Source of the DNA: an uncultured delta proteobacterium
Lineage (GTDB): Bacteria; Myxococcota; Myxococcia; Myxococcales; 40CM-4-68-19
Reading direction: 5' to 3'
DNA: 64,000 nucleotides
Assembly (NCBI GenBank): GCA_903911145.1
Contig: CAIWCD010000013.1
Span: 248,001 to 312,000, forward strand
Made by a program: the position numbers and the translations under genes. This document shows, piece by piece, positions 33,669-42,307 of the stretch (positions are counted from its first letter, which is position 1; each line of letters opens with the position of its first letter). Below the pieces are notes generated by a model, which saw only the letters and a list, made by a program, of their open reading frames with translations, made no database searches and had not been told where the DNA came from.

Positions 33669-35762
33669 CTACGGTTTGTTTCCCGTGTTGCCGAGCTTGA
33701 GCTCAAGCAGCGGCTGCCCCTCTTTCGCGATCCCGAGCCCATGCGATTGCACCCGCGCGCGCGCAACACCGCGAGCGACGAGAGCATCGGCCACGGCCTT
33801 CGCGCGCTGCTCCGCCAGCAGGAGCCCCACCAACTCGTCCTCGCCCAACGTCAGATCCGACGCCTCGAGGCGCACGCCCACAGTGACCGGCTCGGCAGCC
33901 CGCACCAGCGCGGCCGCGACTGCCGACAGCGGAGCGAGCGCGCCCGGCAGAAGTTCAGCGGTTCCCGGACGGAATCCAAATCGCTCCGAGAGCTCGACGC
34001 GCGTCGGCGTCACGCGCACGATCGGCTCACCCGCCTCGCGATGCAGCCGCAGATCGCGCGACGCAACTTCCCCCGGCAACACCTCGACGCGCACCGGCTC
34101 TGCGCGATAGCCCGGCGCATGCGCGACGACGTTGAACGAGCCGTGCGGCAGCGCGATCGAATAGCTGCCCTCAAAGATCGGCGCCTCCACCGGCGTGCCA
34201 CCGCTCGCGGCCCCAGCTCCGTTCAGCCCAACGAGCTCAACCGACGCGCGCAGCGGTCGACCATCGTCGCCGAAGATCTTCCCGCGCACGGTCGCGTCGG
34301 TCAGCTGCGGCTGCAGCGCCACAGTCAGCTCGCGCATCTGCCCCTCAAAGATCGTCGCGCCCGCGGAGAATGGATCGTAGCCATCGTGCGCAACCGCGAG
34401 CGTGAGTGGACCCGGCGCCGCATCAAGCTGCGCGCGACCATCCGCACCGGTCATCGCGTCGAGATCGTTCAGCTCAACAACGCTCACCCACGCATTCTCG
34501 AGCGGCTCCTGAGTGCGCGAATCGATCACAAGCAGCGCGATGCGTCCCTTGCCTTGGGCGATCGGCGGAGTCGGAGCCGTTGGAGGCGCACTGCTCGCAG
34601 AAGGCCCGGTCCCGACCGCCTGGCCAAGCAGCGGAGCGCGCGACGGAGAGTCGACGTGCGCTGTCGCGCTCGCCTTCGGAGGATCGCGAAGCACTGGGGG
34701 CTTGCGCTTGAGCACGTCGAGGTTGAGCGCATACGACAGACTCACCAGCGCACGCCAGGGCGGATTCGGCGCCCAGCCCGGCATCGGCAGCGAATCAGCT
34801 TCGGGCCGCCCCGTGCGGGTCAGCGAGATCCCGAGCGCCGCCGTGGCGGTCAGCCCGTGAACACCGGTGCGGATCGCCGTCGCGCCCAGGAAGATCTCCG
34901 CGCGAGGAGGATGACTCCCCGCAGGGAGAGCCTCCTGTCGCCCGACGGGGGACTCGAGCAGAAACTCCACGACTGGCGCGGCCAAGCGCATCGGGGACTG
35001 CAGCGAGAGTCCGCCCTGCACGCGATCGTAGCGCGAGAGCCCGAGCGCGTAGGTCGGGAAGGTCTGCAGCGAGCTCACGAGATTGGAGCTCTGATCGAGC
35101 ACGTAACCCGCGCAGAGCGTGCCCACGAGCGGCAGCGATCCCAGAAGAGGCACACGAGAGATCGAGCCCGCGAAGGAGGCCATCGCAGCCGCGCGTCCGC
35201 CCGTGCCCTTGAACGAGACGCTCCCCACGCTCGCCGGAAGATCGAGCTGCACCAGCGCACCGGCGGAGAGAGGCCCCCAAGCGCGCAGCACCAGCTTCAC
35301 GCCGAGATCTGCGTCGCCGATCGAAGTCAGCGTCTGCCGCGATGACGGGCCGAATCGGTTCGCGTCGGAAAAACCGATCGCGCCGTAGGTCTCGAGCCAC
35401 TGGAGAGGCGCGAACGAGATGCCGAGCACAACCTGCGCCCGCTGGATGGTCGCGCCGCGGAGGAGAAAATCGCCGCCACGGAAGTAGTCGGCCGCAGCGC
35501 CCAGTTCGAGACGATTCGGCTCAGGCAGCGCGAGAGCAGGCAGCGCGAGGGTTCCCTGCGCGCCAGAGACGAGCATGCCGGACGCAGGGGCGACGAACGA
35601 GGAGAGGGCGTCGATCGCTGTCGACGAACCGGCATCAGCGAGACCGGCGTCGGCGGGCTCGGCGTCCGCGGTAGAGAGCGCAGCCTGCTGCGCGCCTTCG
35701 GCCGAGGGCGAGAGCGCCGAGATGAGAAGCGCTGCCAGCGCAGCGATGGACGAGACGTGCAT
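33669..35762 (-). CDS. Outer-membrane protein: barrel, two regulatory-like domains, OmpA-like end
   Basis: A 697-residue protein with a signal peptide ending near residue 25. Residues about 65-365 look like a beta barrel (repeated strands such as LELGAAADYFRGGDF and ALVSLSYALNL). A Pro/Ala linker follows. Two carboxypeptidase-regulatory-like beta domains come next (RIALLVIDSRTQEPLENAWVSV near 420; ATVRGKIFGDDGRPLRASVEL near 500). The last 110 residues resemble OmpA/MotB C-domains (FRPGTAELLP, LAEQRAKAVADALVARGV) but lack the usual NDxxGR tail, so peptidoglycan binding is uncertain. It may tether the outer membrane or form a stalk. Confidence 0.7.
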   Translation of the reverse strand: MHVSSIAALAALLISALSPSAEGAQQAALSTADAEPADAGLADAGSSTAIDALSSFVAPASGMLVSGAQGTLALPALALPEPNRLELGAAADYFRGGDFLLRGATIQRAQVVLGISFAPLQWLETYGAIGFSDANRFGPSSRQTLTSIGDADLGVKLVLRAWGPLSAGALVQLDLPASVGSVSFKGTGGRAAAMASFAGSISRVPLLGSLPLVGTLCAGYVLDQSSNLVSSLQTFPTYALGLSRYDRVQGGLSLQSPMRLAAPVVEFLLESPVGRQEALPAGSHPPRAEIFLGATAIRTGVHGLTATAALGISLTRTGRPEADSLPMPGWAPNPPWRALVSLSYALNLDVLKRKPPVLRDPPKASATAHVDSPSRAPLLGQAVGTGPSASSAPPTAPTPPIAQGKGRIALLVIDSRTQEPLENAWVSVVELNDLDAMTGADGRAQLDAAPGPLTLAVAHDGYDPFSAGATIFEGQMRELTVALQPQLTDATVRGKIFGDDGRPLRASVELVGLNGAGAASGGTPVEAPIFEGSYSIALPHGSFNVVAHAPGYRAEPVRVEVLPGEVASRDLRLHREAGEPIVRVTPTRVELSERFGFRPGTAELLPGALAPLSAVAAALVRAAEPVTVGVRLEASDLTLGEDELVGLLLAEQRAKAVADALVARGVARARVQSHGLGIAKEGQPLLELKLGNTGNKP

Positions 35763-35895
35763 GAAGTTCGGTGCCGCGCACGAAAGGGAGCGTGCGACGG
35801 CGGACTCCCGAACTTGCCACACGAGGCGATCAGTTGCGAGCGCGTTGGCGAGACTCCGCGGCGAACGTGCGCCGCGGAGCGAGGGAGGTGGACGT

Positions 35896-36123
35896 CTACG
35901 CCGCCGAGGCGTTCCCCGAGAGTGCCATCATCGCCATCGCGCGATTGAGCAGACGCAGTCGATGACGGGCCAGCGCCACCGCGCGACGGCCATGCGGCGC
36001 CCCCTCGCGAAGCCGCGCCACCGCGTCCGTGAACTGCTCGTACGCAAGCTGGACCCTCGCAACCAGAGCGATGCGATTGACCCGCTGCCGCTTGTCTCCA
36101 CGCTTCGTCGAATGGCGGTGCAT
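35896..36123 (-). CDS. Small basic protein of unknown function
   Basis: A 75-residue protein starting MHRHSTKRGDKRQRV. It is very basic and helical, with one amphipathic helix near residues 20-60. GGAGG lies 6 nt before the ATG, the strongest argument that it is real. No family recognised; a nucleic-acid-binding role is only suggested by charge. A 24-bp perfect palindrome lies 159 bp upstream, between it and the sigma-54 activator gene. Confidence 0.6.
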   Translation of the reverse strand: MHRHSTKRGDKRQRVNRIALVARVQLAYEQFTDAVARLREGAPHGRRAVALARHRLRLLNRAMAMMALSGNASAA

Positions 36124-36281
36124 GAGAGCCTCCTTCGCTGGTCTGCGAGGGAGGGATGCACGCCGCCGGCCAAGTGATGCGTCGGCGCGGCGACAGCGAA
36201 AAGCCTACTGCATATCGATGGGTTGTCTGCAGGCGCGGTCTCGGACGCGCAGGGAGATTCCGCCACGGACGGCGTGCAGTG

Positions 36282-36305
36282 ACGTTTCTGACGCGTCAGA
36301 AACGT
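36282..36305. terminator. 24-bp perfect palindrome after the sigma-54 activator gene
   Basis: Arm ACGTTTCTGA pairs with TCAGAAACGT around CGCG, with no mismatch over 24 bp. It is 27 bp past the activator stop, so a terminator is the default reading, but there is no T-run. It could equally be a symmetric protein-binding site for the small gene downstream. Confidence 0.5.
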
Positions 36306-36331
36306 GAGCCGCTGACAATTCGGCAGCGCGC

Positions 36332-37711
36332 CTACTCGTCTTTGCCGAGCAGACGCGAGAGCGTCTTGCGATCGATGCCGAGCGCTTCCGCGGCGCGCGT
36401 CTTGTTGCCGCCGAGTTCGCGCAGCACGCGATCGGCATAGCGGCGGTTGAGCTCATCGAGCGTCGGACGATCCTTGACGAGCGCATCGGTCGCTGCATCC
36501 CGCACAGGCTCCGGTGCGCGCACGCGATGGCGCACAGCCTCGGGAAGATCGTCGACGAGAATTGTGCCACCCGGATTGAGCGCGAGCGCGCGCGCCACAG
36601 CGTTCTCGAGTTCGCGCACGTTGCCTGGCCAGTCGTAGGCCATCATCGCCTCGCGCGCTTCGGTCGTGATGTTCGCGCCGCGCGCGCCTGCGTGCCGCGA
36701 GGCGAAGTACTCGGCGAGCAGCGGAATGTCCTCGCGCCGCTCGCGCAGTGCGGGCAGCGAGATCGAGACGACGTTGAGCCGATAGTAGAGATCCTCGCGG
36801 AACTTTCCGGTGCGCGCGGCCTCGGCAAGATCCTTGTTGGTCGCGGCCACCACGCGCGCGTTCACGCGCACCGGCTGCGATTCGCCGACGCGCCGGATCT
36901 CCCCTTCCTGCAACACGCGAAGCAGTTGGCTCTGGATGCGCGGACCGACGTCACCGATCTCGTCGAGGAAGAGCGTGCCGCCGCTCGCCTCCTCGAAGAG
37001 TCCCTTGCGTGCGCCGGTCGCGCCGGTGAATGAGCCGCGCGCGTGTCCGAACAGTTCGCTCTCGAGCACGCCCTCGGCGATCGCGCCGCAGTCGACCGCG
37101 ATGAACGGCTCGGCCGCACGAGGAGAGGCGCCGTGGATCGCACGGGCGACAAGTTCCTTGCCCGTCCCGCTCTCGCCGAGCACCAGCACGGTCGCGTCGG
37201 TCGCGGCCACGCGCGCCGCAGTCTTGTAGACCTGCAGCATCGTCGGACTGATCCCCACGACATTTCCCAGCGAGTGGCGATCGCGAATCTCCCGCTTGAG
37301 CCGCCGATTCTCCGCCGCGAGACTTCGATGTCTGAGCGCGCGATCGACGACGACCTGCAGAGCCGTGTAGTCGATCGGCTTGAAGATGTAGTCGTACGCG
37401 CCGCCGCGGATCGCCTCGACCGCGCTGTTGAGCGTGCCGTTCGCGGTCACGAGAATCACCGGCGTGTCGGGCGCGCAGGACTGCACCTGCTCGAGCACCT
37501 TGTCGCCGTCGACGTCGTTCATCCGCCAATCGGTGATGATGAGATCGTAGCCGTCGCCGCCCGAGGCCTGCTCCGCGCGGACCGCCGCAATCGCATCGGA
37601 ACCATCGGGCAGCGCCGTGATCGCGTGGCCCTCGCCCGAGAGGAAACTCGCCAGCGCATTGCGCGACGGCTCATCATCTTCGACCACGAGAATGCGCGCC
37701 CGATCCGTCAT
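36332..37711 (-). CDS. Sigma-54-dependent response regulator, NtrC family
   Basis: A 459-residue regulator. The receiver domain has acceptor Asp61 (LIITDWRM) and the KP Lys near residue 111. The AAA+ domain has Walker A GESGTGKE (179-186) and Walker B TLFLDEIGD. The sigma-54 contact loop reads GSFTGA (226-231) instead of GAFTGA, a natural variant that may still be active. The Fis-type HTH ends the protein (ELGGNKTRAAEALGIDRKTLSRLL). It forms a two-component pair with the kinase gene 9 bp upstream. I could not find a convincing -24/-12 promoter in the window. Confidence 0.95.
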   Translation of the reverse strand: MTDRARILVVEDDEPSRNALASFLSGEGHAITALPDGSDAIAAVRAEQASGGDGYDLIITDWRMNDVDGDKVLEQVQSCAPDTPVILVTANGTLNSAVEAIRGGAYDYIFKPIDYTALQVVVDRALRHRSLAAENRRLKREIRDRHSLGNVVGISPTMLQVYKTAARVAATDATVLVLGESGTGKELVARAIHGASPRAAEPFIAVDCGAIAEGVLESELFGHARGSFTGATGARKGLFEEASGGTLFLDEIGDVGPRIQSQLLRVLQEGEIRRVGESQPVRVNARVVAATNKDLAEAARTGKFREDLYYRLNVVSISLPALRERREDIPLLAEYFASRHAGARGANITTEAREAMMAYDWPGNVRELENAVARALALNPGGTILVDDLPEAVRHRVRAPEPVRDAATDALVKDRPTLDELNRRYADRVLRELGGNKTRAAEALGIDRKTLSRLLGKDE

Positions 37712-37720
37712 GCGCGCTTT

Positions 37721-39259
37721 CTACACGGCCTCAGCGGGGAAGCGTACGGTGAAGACGCTGCCGCGCCCGGGCTCGCTCTCGACGTCGATGCGCCCCTTCA
37801 TCGCGCGCACGATCTCTTTGCAGATCGCCAGTCCAAGCCCTGTGCCCTTCCCCGTCGGCTTGGTGGTGAAGAACGGCTCGAAGATGTGCCGCTTCACCTC
37901 GGCCGGCATGCCCGCGCCGCTGTCCTCGACGCGCAGAATCAGCTCTCTGCCCTCGTGGTGCGCCTGCACATCGAGCGTCCCGCCCTGAGGCATGGCGTCG
38001 ACCGCGTTGGCCACCAGATTGGTCAGCAGGTGGCGCACGAGCCCGGGGTCGATGCGGAACTTCCCGTCCTCCACCACGCGCGTGACGCGGACCTTCGCGC
38101 GCGCCTCCGCGCCCAGCGTGAGATCGAGCGCCTCCTCGACCATCGCGCCGAGGTGCACATCCTCGAGAGTCGGCGTGAAGCCGCGCGTCTGATCGAGGAA
38201 CCGCCGGATGATCTGCGCCATCCTCTGCACTTCATTCCCGACGGTCTGCACCTGGTTCTTCGCGGGCTCCGGCAGATCCGATCTGCGCGCGAGCAACTGG
38301 ACATGGCCGCTGATGGCGTTGAGCGGGTTGCCCAGCTCGTGCGCGATCGTGCCCGCGAGCTGACCCAGTGCGGCCAGGCGCTCCTGCGCGGTGAGATCGC
38401 GGCGCGCGTTGACGAGCAATTCGTTGAGTTCCTCCAGCGCGCGATTCTTCCGCGTCAGCTCTGCCGTCGCGTGCTCGACCTTCGCGGTCAGCTCCTTCTT
38501 GTTGTCGTGGATCTGCTCGAGCATCCGATTGAACCCGCGCGCGAGGACCGCGAGTTCGTCGCCGCCGCTCGCAGGCACCGGCACCGCGGCGTTGAGCTGC
38601 CCGCCCTCGACCGCGCGCATCGACGTCTCGAGGATTCGCACGCGCGTGACGAGGATGCGGCTGATTCCGAGAAAAAGCGCGAGCGAGAGAAAGAGCGCGG
38701 CGCCGATCGCGACAGGAAGGATCGCGTGACGTTCCGCTTCGGTGATGCGCGAGGCCTCCTCGAGCGAGGTGGTCAGCGAGAGGCGGGCCTTGCGTCCGCG
38801 GTTGTCCGTGAACGGCTGCGAGACCAGCAGGGCGCGGCCTTGCGCATCGACGACCGTGCTGTAGACGCTGCGTGCGCCCGCCCACGCGATCGGCCCGCGG
38901 CTGCGCTCGAAGACAATCGCGTCTGCTTTCGCGTAGGCGACGTTGAAGTCTGCATCGCTGCCGAGCGCGGCTTGCCTCGCGACCTCGGCGCGCAGCAGTC
39001 GGCCCGGATGTCGGCGGATCGCCGAGGCCAGCTCTTCCGAGAGTGCGTCGTCGTCGTCGCTGCGCGCGTGCCGCAACGCGATCGCCGTCTCGCGTGCCAA
39101 CTCGACGGTGCTGTTCTGGATCTCCGACTCAACCGCGCTCTGCGCCGTCGAGAGGCCGATGCGAAAGGCCATCCCGACGGTGCCCATCAAGACGAGGACG
39201 AACAACCCGAGCAGCTTGACCGGCAGCGAGTTGAGCCGGATGGCGCGGGTCGCCGGCAC
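37721..39259 (-). CDS. Sensor histidine kinase, NtrB-like, membrane-bound
   Basis: A 512-residue kinase. TM segments lie at about 15-35 and 179-199, with a periplasmic sensor domain between. HAMP covers about 200-252, then a helix, the H-box HELGNPLNAISGH with His307, and the ATPase core with N-box NLVANAVDAMPQGG, G1 EDSGAGMP and G2 GTGLGLAI. It is directly followed by its regulator. The sensor domain shows no known fold by eye; the signal is unknown. It follows tatA by 18 bp. Confidence 0.95.
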   Translation of the reverse strand: MPATRAIRLNSLPVKLLGLFVLVLMGTVGMAFRIGLSTAQSAVESEIQNSTVELARETAIALRHARSDDDDALSEELASAIRRHPGRLLRAEVARQAALGSDADFNVAYAKADAIVFERSRGPIAWAGARSVYSTVVDAQGRALLVSQPFTDNRGRKARLSLTTSLEEASRITEAERHAILPVAIGAALFLSLALFLGISRILVTRVRILETSMRAVEGGQLNAAVPVPASGGDELAVLARGFNRMLEQIHDNKKELTAKVEHATAELTRKNRALEELNELLVNARRDLTAQERLAALGQLAGTIAHELGNPLNAISGHVQLLARRSDLPEPAKNQVQTVGNEVQRMAQIIRRFLDQTRGFTPTLEDVHLGAMVEEALDLTLGAEARAKVRVTRVVEDGKFRIDPGLVRHLLTNLVANAVDAMPQGGTLDVQAHHEGRELILRVEDSGAGMPAEVKRHIFEPFFTTKPTGKGTGLGLAICKEIVRAMKGRIDVESEPGRGSVFTVRFPAEAV

Positions 39260-39277
39260 TTGACAGGAGCCTCGTCT

Positions 39278-39487
39278 CTATGCTTGCGCGTTGGGCGGCT
39301 TTGCGGCCGTGCTCGGTGCGGCGGCGTCAGCCTGCGCGGGCTTCTCTTCGGTGCCGTCCTGCAGGCCCTTCTTGAATCCCTTGATCGCCTCGCCGAGGCT
39401 GGCGCCGAGCGCCGGCAGCTTGCTCGGTCCGAAGAAGAGAAGTGCAAGAACGAGGATGACGAGAATCTCACCGAATCCGAGCCGCAT
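39278..39487 (-). CDS. tatA: Twin-arginine translocase subunit TatA/TatE
   Basis: A 69-residue protein with the classic pattern: MRLGFGEILVILVLALLFFG (membrane helix), the hinge FGPSKLPALG, the amphipathic helix SLGEAIKGFKKGLQDG, and a charged tail. It oligomerises to form the Tat channel. tatB and tatC are not nearby. It is the first conventional gene of the tatA, kinase, regulator operon; upstream lie an intrinsic terminator and a 19-codon ORF. Confidence 0.95.
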   Translation of the reverse strand: MRLGFGEILVILVLALLFFGPSKLPALGASLGEAIKGFKKGLQDGTEEKPAQADAAAPSTAAKPPNAQA

Positions 39488-39632
39488 GACTGCCTCCGCT
39501 TCCTGCCCCGCGACGTGAGCCGCGAGAAAGGCCCTGCTGTGACGGCCCGGAATCTGGCGGGCCAAAGAAAGCGGCGGGGACCCAAGGTGGAGCCCCCGCC
39601 GCTCGACGTGCCGACCTGCTGCTGCGCAAAGC
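39488..39632. other. Leader region of tatA
   Basis: The 145 bp between the 19-codon ORF and tatA hold the intrinsic terminator (39570-39603) and 82 bp of unexplained sequence before tatA. No -10/-35 pair or -24/-12 pair is clear. Confidence 0.4.
39570..39603 (-). terminator. Intrinsic terminator between the 19-codon ORF and tatA
   Basis: On the minus strand, arms AGCGGCGGGG and CCCCGCCGCT (39594-39603 and 39570-39579) form a 10-bp stem with a 14-nt loop, followed by TTTCTTT. This is the most textbook-like terminator in the window, and it lies 30 bp after the small ORF stop and 83 bp before tatA. Confidence 0.8.
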
Positions 39633-39692
39633 CTACGCCGTCGCTGCGGCGAAGGCGATGCACATGTCGGAGCGTCTCGCCGTGTCCGTCAT
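39633..39692 (-). CDS. 19-codon ORF with very strong ribosome binding site
   Basis: It encodes MTDTARRSDMCIAFAAATA and stops at TAG. The sequence before the ATG is AAAGGAGGTGGTGAC, near-perfect Shine-Dalgarno complementarity at good spacing, better than any other gene in the window. It starts 41 bp after the terminator of the lipoprotein gene and is followed by a strong intrinsic terminator, so it forms its own tiny transcription unit or an attenuator leader ahead of tatA. The peptide has one Cys and no run of a single amino acid codon, so classic amino-acid attenuation is not clear. Confidence 0.55.
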   Translation of the reverse strand: MTDTARRSDMCIAFAAATA

Positions 39693-39733
39693 GTCACCAC
39701 CTCCTTTCGCCTGCAACAGAGAACATAACCGAA

Positions 39734-39771
39734 CGGCCGCGAAGCGCCAGCGATTGGCGCCCTCGCGGCCG
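39734..39771 (-). terminator. Terminator of the large lipoprotein gene
   Basis: Outer arms CGGCCGCGA (39734-39742) and TCGCGGCCG (39763-39771) and inner arms GCGCC (39744-39748) and GGCGC (39756-39760) form a 14-bp stem with a small internal loop. It lies 29 bp after the stop codon. Confidence 0.7.
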
Positions 39772-39799
39772 TCGGTGACGACATCGCTATACCGCGCCG

Positions 39800-42004
39800 C
39801 TACTGGCCGAGCGTGACCGTCTGGACCGCGAACGCCTTGAGGCTGTTGCCGAGCGCGTCCACCGTCACGTTGCCGAACCCGGTGAGCGACGCGAACGTGT
39901 TCGAGGTGCTCGTCGTCGCGATCGCGGCGACCCAGCCAGACGCAGTGGCATCGTGCTGGAGGTCCGAGAGCGACGAGCTGATCGCGGTGGGATCGACGAG
40001 AACGGCCGTCGAGCCAGACTGGCCGGCCGGCGGCATGTAGATCGACCAGGTCTGGTGCGTCGAGTTCTGCAGCGTGAACTTGTAGATCTGCGTGCTTGCG
40101 TCCGCGTCGGCCGGGATGTGGACAGTGCGGCTCGCCTTCGAGTACGTGACCGTGTTCGCCGTCGAGGTCGCGAGGCTCATGAACGGCGTGCCGGTCATGT
40201 CGATCTCGGTCGGAGCCGCAGTGCCGCCCGCGAAGGCGATGTTGTCCATCGTCTTCATGATGCCGCTGATCGCGATGGTTGCCGTCCCGGTCGAGCCGGA
40301 GCCGAACGCGGAGGCGAGCGAGCTGAAGTTGAGCGCAACGAGGCCGACGCCGAACGGGTAGCTCTCGAGGCCGTGGTTGCGCGGCGCCATCGCGAGCGGG
40401 AGGTCCGCGGTGGAGCAGTCGTTCGTGCCGCCGTCGCTGTCCGGCGTGCTGCAGATCTTGCCGGTCTGGGCGCCCGAGCTATCGGTCGCGGCGAGTCCGG
40501 CGGTCACACCGAGCGGCGTGAAGCCCATCGGGAACGCGGCGGCTCCGGAGAGCGCGACCACACCGTCGAGGTACTTGCCCTCGAACATCGGCAGCGTCGG
40601 AGCCTTGATGCCGACCTTCATGTGCATCGGCGTATCGAGGGTGACGGTCTGCGCGATCGGCGTCGGGGTCGGGCCCGACGGCCCCGTGGTGACGCCGACA
40701 TGCTCGCCAATCTCGAGGCTGGCGAGGAGCGGAAGAACCTGCGGCAGGAGCGCGCCGATGTTGATGTTCGAGGTGCCGCCCGTCAGGCTGGTCGCGAGGG
40801 GAATGACGACGCTCGGGTCGAGGTTGCCACCGATGCCCCAGAGGATGCGCTGGCCCGGATCGGCGTACATCGAGTAGGCGCCCGTGCTGTAGAGGTCGCT
40901 GCCGAGGCCGAGGATGAGGCCGCCGGGGAGATTCACCGTCGCGTTGGCGAGCGAAATCGTGACCGGGCGGGTCTTCCCGATGAAGTTGTCGAGCGAGAAG
41001 TCGAGGACGCTGCCCGCGATGCTGGTGCCGAAGAAGCCGAGGTGGAGCGGATAGCCGCCCGTGTTCGGAGGCGGCTGCTGCGCGGTGAGGATGTTGAAGT
41101 CGGCCTCGGTGATCGTGCCGTCGAACTCAGCGCGCTGCGCGATCGGATAGAACTGGCGCAGCGGGATGAGCAGGTCGGCGCCAGTCACGCCGATGTACGA
41201 GGCGTAGTCGTGGTTGGCCGCGAAGGCGTGGACGTTGTGCGCGGTCGCCGCGCCCGTGAGGGTGAAGACGGTCGAGCCGTCGGCGCCCGTGGTCTGCGCG
41301 GCGGCCGTGTTGGCGTCGAGCGCGATGAAGGCGCCCTGGACCGGAACCTTGGTGTCCTCATCGATGACAACGACGCGCAGCGAGTTCGTCGTGGAGAACG
41401 TGCCGTAGACCTTGACCGCCGCGGTGCAGGAGACCGCGGTGCCGATCTTCGCGGTGACCGTGGCCGACTGCGATCCGTTCGCCGTCGCGGCGACGCCGGT
41501 GAGCAGACCGGTCGAGGCGTCGATGGTGGCCGGGTCGCTCGTGCCGACCGACCAGGCAACGCCGGTGAACGGAAGCGCGTTGCCGGACGCATCCTGCGCG
41601 ACCGCGGAGAGCTGGATGGTCGAGCCCGTGCGGACGGCCGCGTTTCCCGGCGTCACGACGCAGGAGTGAACGTCCGTGGCCGCCGTCGGGGAAGCGCACG
41701 CGCCGCCGATGCAGACCTGGCCGCCGGTGCAGTCAGCGTTGCCACCGCAACCCGGGTTCGAGCAGCTGCCGAGGACGCAGATCTGGTTGCCGGTGCAGTC
41801 GCTGTTCGCCTGGCAGATGAAGACGCAGGCCTTGTTGTAGCAAACGCACTCCTTGCCCGCGCCGCAGTGGACGGGGTCGATGGTCGCGCAGGATGCAGGC
41901 GTCGTGCAGACGGTCGGACCGGCGTCGTTGCCAGACTTCACGCTTCCGCTGCAGGCAGCGAAGAACAGTCCAGTGAGCACAAGAGCGGGGGCTGAGAGCC
42001 TCAT
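39800..42004 (-). CDS. Large lipoprotein with Cys-rich modules and Ig-like domain
   Basis: A 734-residue lipoprotein starting MRLSAPALVLTGLFFAACSG, with lipobox A-A-C near residue 18. Cys-rich EGF-like modules cover about 28-110 (CGAGKECVCYNKACV, CTGNQICVLGSC, CTGGQVCIGGAC). A Big2/Ig-like domain covers about 115-205 (TPGNAAVRTGSTIQLSAVAQ, GVAWSVGTSDPATIDASTG). A carboxypeptidase-regulatory-like segment follows (NSLRVVVIDEDTKVPVQGAF). The rest, about 300-734, is unclassified and beta-rich. The start at 42004 is preferred because AAAGGA lies 8 nt before it. Probably surface exposed. Confidence 0.78.
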   Translation of the reverse strand: MRLSAPALVLTGLFFAACSGSVKSGNDAGPTVCTTPASCATIDPVHCGAGKECVCYNKACVFICQANSDCTGNQICVLGSCSNPGCGGNADCTGGQVCIGGACASPTAATDVHSCVVTPGNAAVRTGSTIQLSAVAQDASGNALPFTGVAWSVGTSDPATIDASTGLLTGVAATANGSQSATVTAKIGTAVSCTAAVKVYGTFSTTNSLRVVVIDEDTKVPVQGAFIALDANTAAAQTTGADGSTVFTLTGAATAHNVHAFAANHDYASYIGVTGADLLIPLRQFYPIAQRAEFDGTITEADFNILTAQQPPPNTGGYPLHLGFFGTSIAGSVLDFSLDNFIGKTRPVTISLANATVNLPGGLILGLGSDLYSTGAYSMYADPGQRILWGIGGNLDPSVVIPLATSLTGGTSNINIGALLPQVLPLLASLEIGEHVGVTTGPSGPTPTPIAQTVTLDTPMHMKVGIKAPTLPMFEGKYLDGVVALSGAAAFPMGFTPLGVTAGLAATDSSGAQTGKICSTPDSDGGTNDCSTADLPLAMAPRNHGLESYPFGVGLVALNFSSLASAFGSGSTGTATIAISGIMKTMDNIAFAGGTAAPTEIDMTGTPFMSLATSTANTVTYSKASRTVHIPADADASTQIYKFTLQNSTHQTWSIYMPPAGQSGSTAVLVDPTAISSSLSDLQHDATASGWVAAIATTSTSNTFASLTGFGNVTVDALGNSLKAFAVQTVTLGQ

Positions 42005-42307
42005 CGGCGACATCCTTTTCGATTGGTTTGCAAACTTGAGCGTGAGTCGAGCGGCTTGAAAGAGCTGCGCGGAGGTTCAGGGGCCCGTCGCAGAAGCGCG
42101 GCAGTTTGAGTATTTCTCGCCCGGCGTCAAGACGCTCTGCGTCGAAACGCGTCGATTTCTTCTTTCGTCCGAGACCTCGCGCGCGCGGGAAATACCGGAA
42201 TGCAGTTCGACCCGCGAGCCGACGCGACGGCCACGCGGATCGGTCGCGAGGTGGCCACTCAACTTGAAACTCGCGTCGTGCGCGGGCTTGCCGCTACTGT
42301 TCGCGCC
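42005..42307. other. Divergent promoter region, large lipoprotein / CAP gene
   Basis: No gene is supported in these 303 bp. TACTGT at 42295-42300 ends 7 nt before the GTG at 42308 and may be a -10 box for the CAP gene. No matching -35 is seen. The lipoprotein promoter is not recognisable. Confidence 0.4.

Noticed and set aside
37043-39778. A 911-codon open frame on the plus strand opposite the kinase, regulator and tatA genes
   Set aside because: It is the shadow of high-GC genes on the other strand: Arg- and Glu-rich translation with no domain, no start signal, while the minus strand encodes complete known proteins.
39953-41995. A 680-codon plus-strand frame opposite the large lipoprotein gene
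   Set aside because: Translation is low-complexity Arg/Val/Glu/Gly sequence without a recognisable domain; the minus strand has a signal peptide, Cys modules, an Ig-like domain and a ribosome binding site.
42200-42307. An upstream ATG extension of the CAP-domain protein by 36 residues
   Set aside because: The extension would put about 36 polar residues before a clear signal peptide; the GTG at 42308 gives a normal secreted protein.
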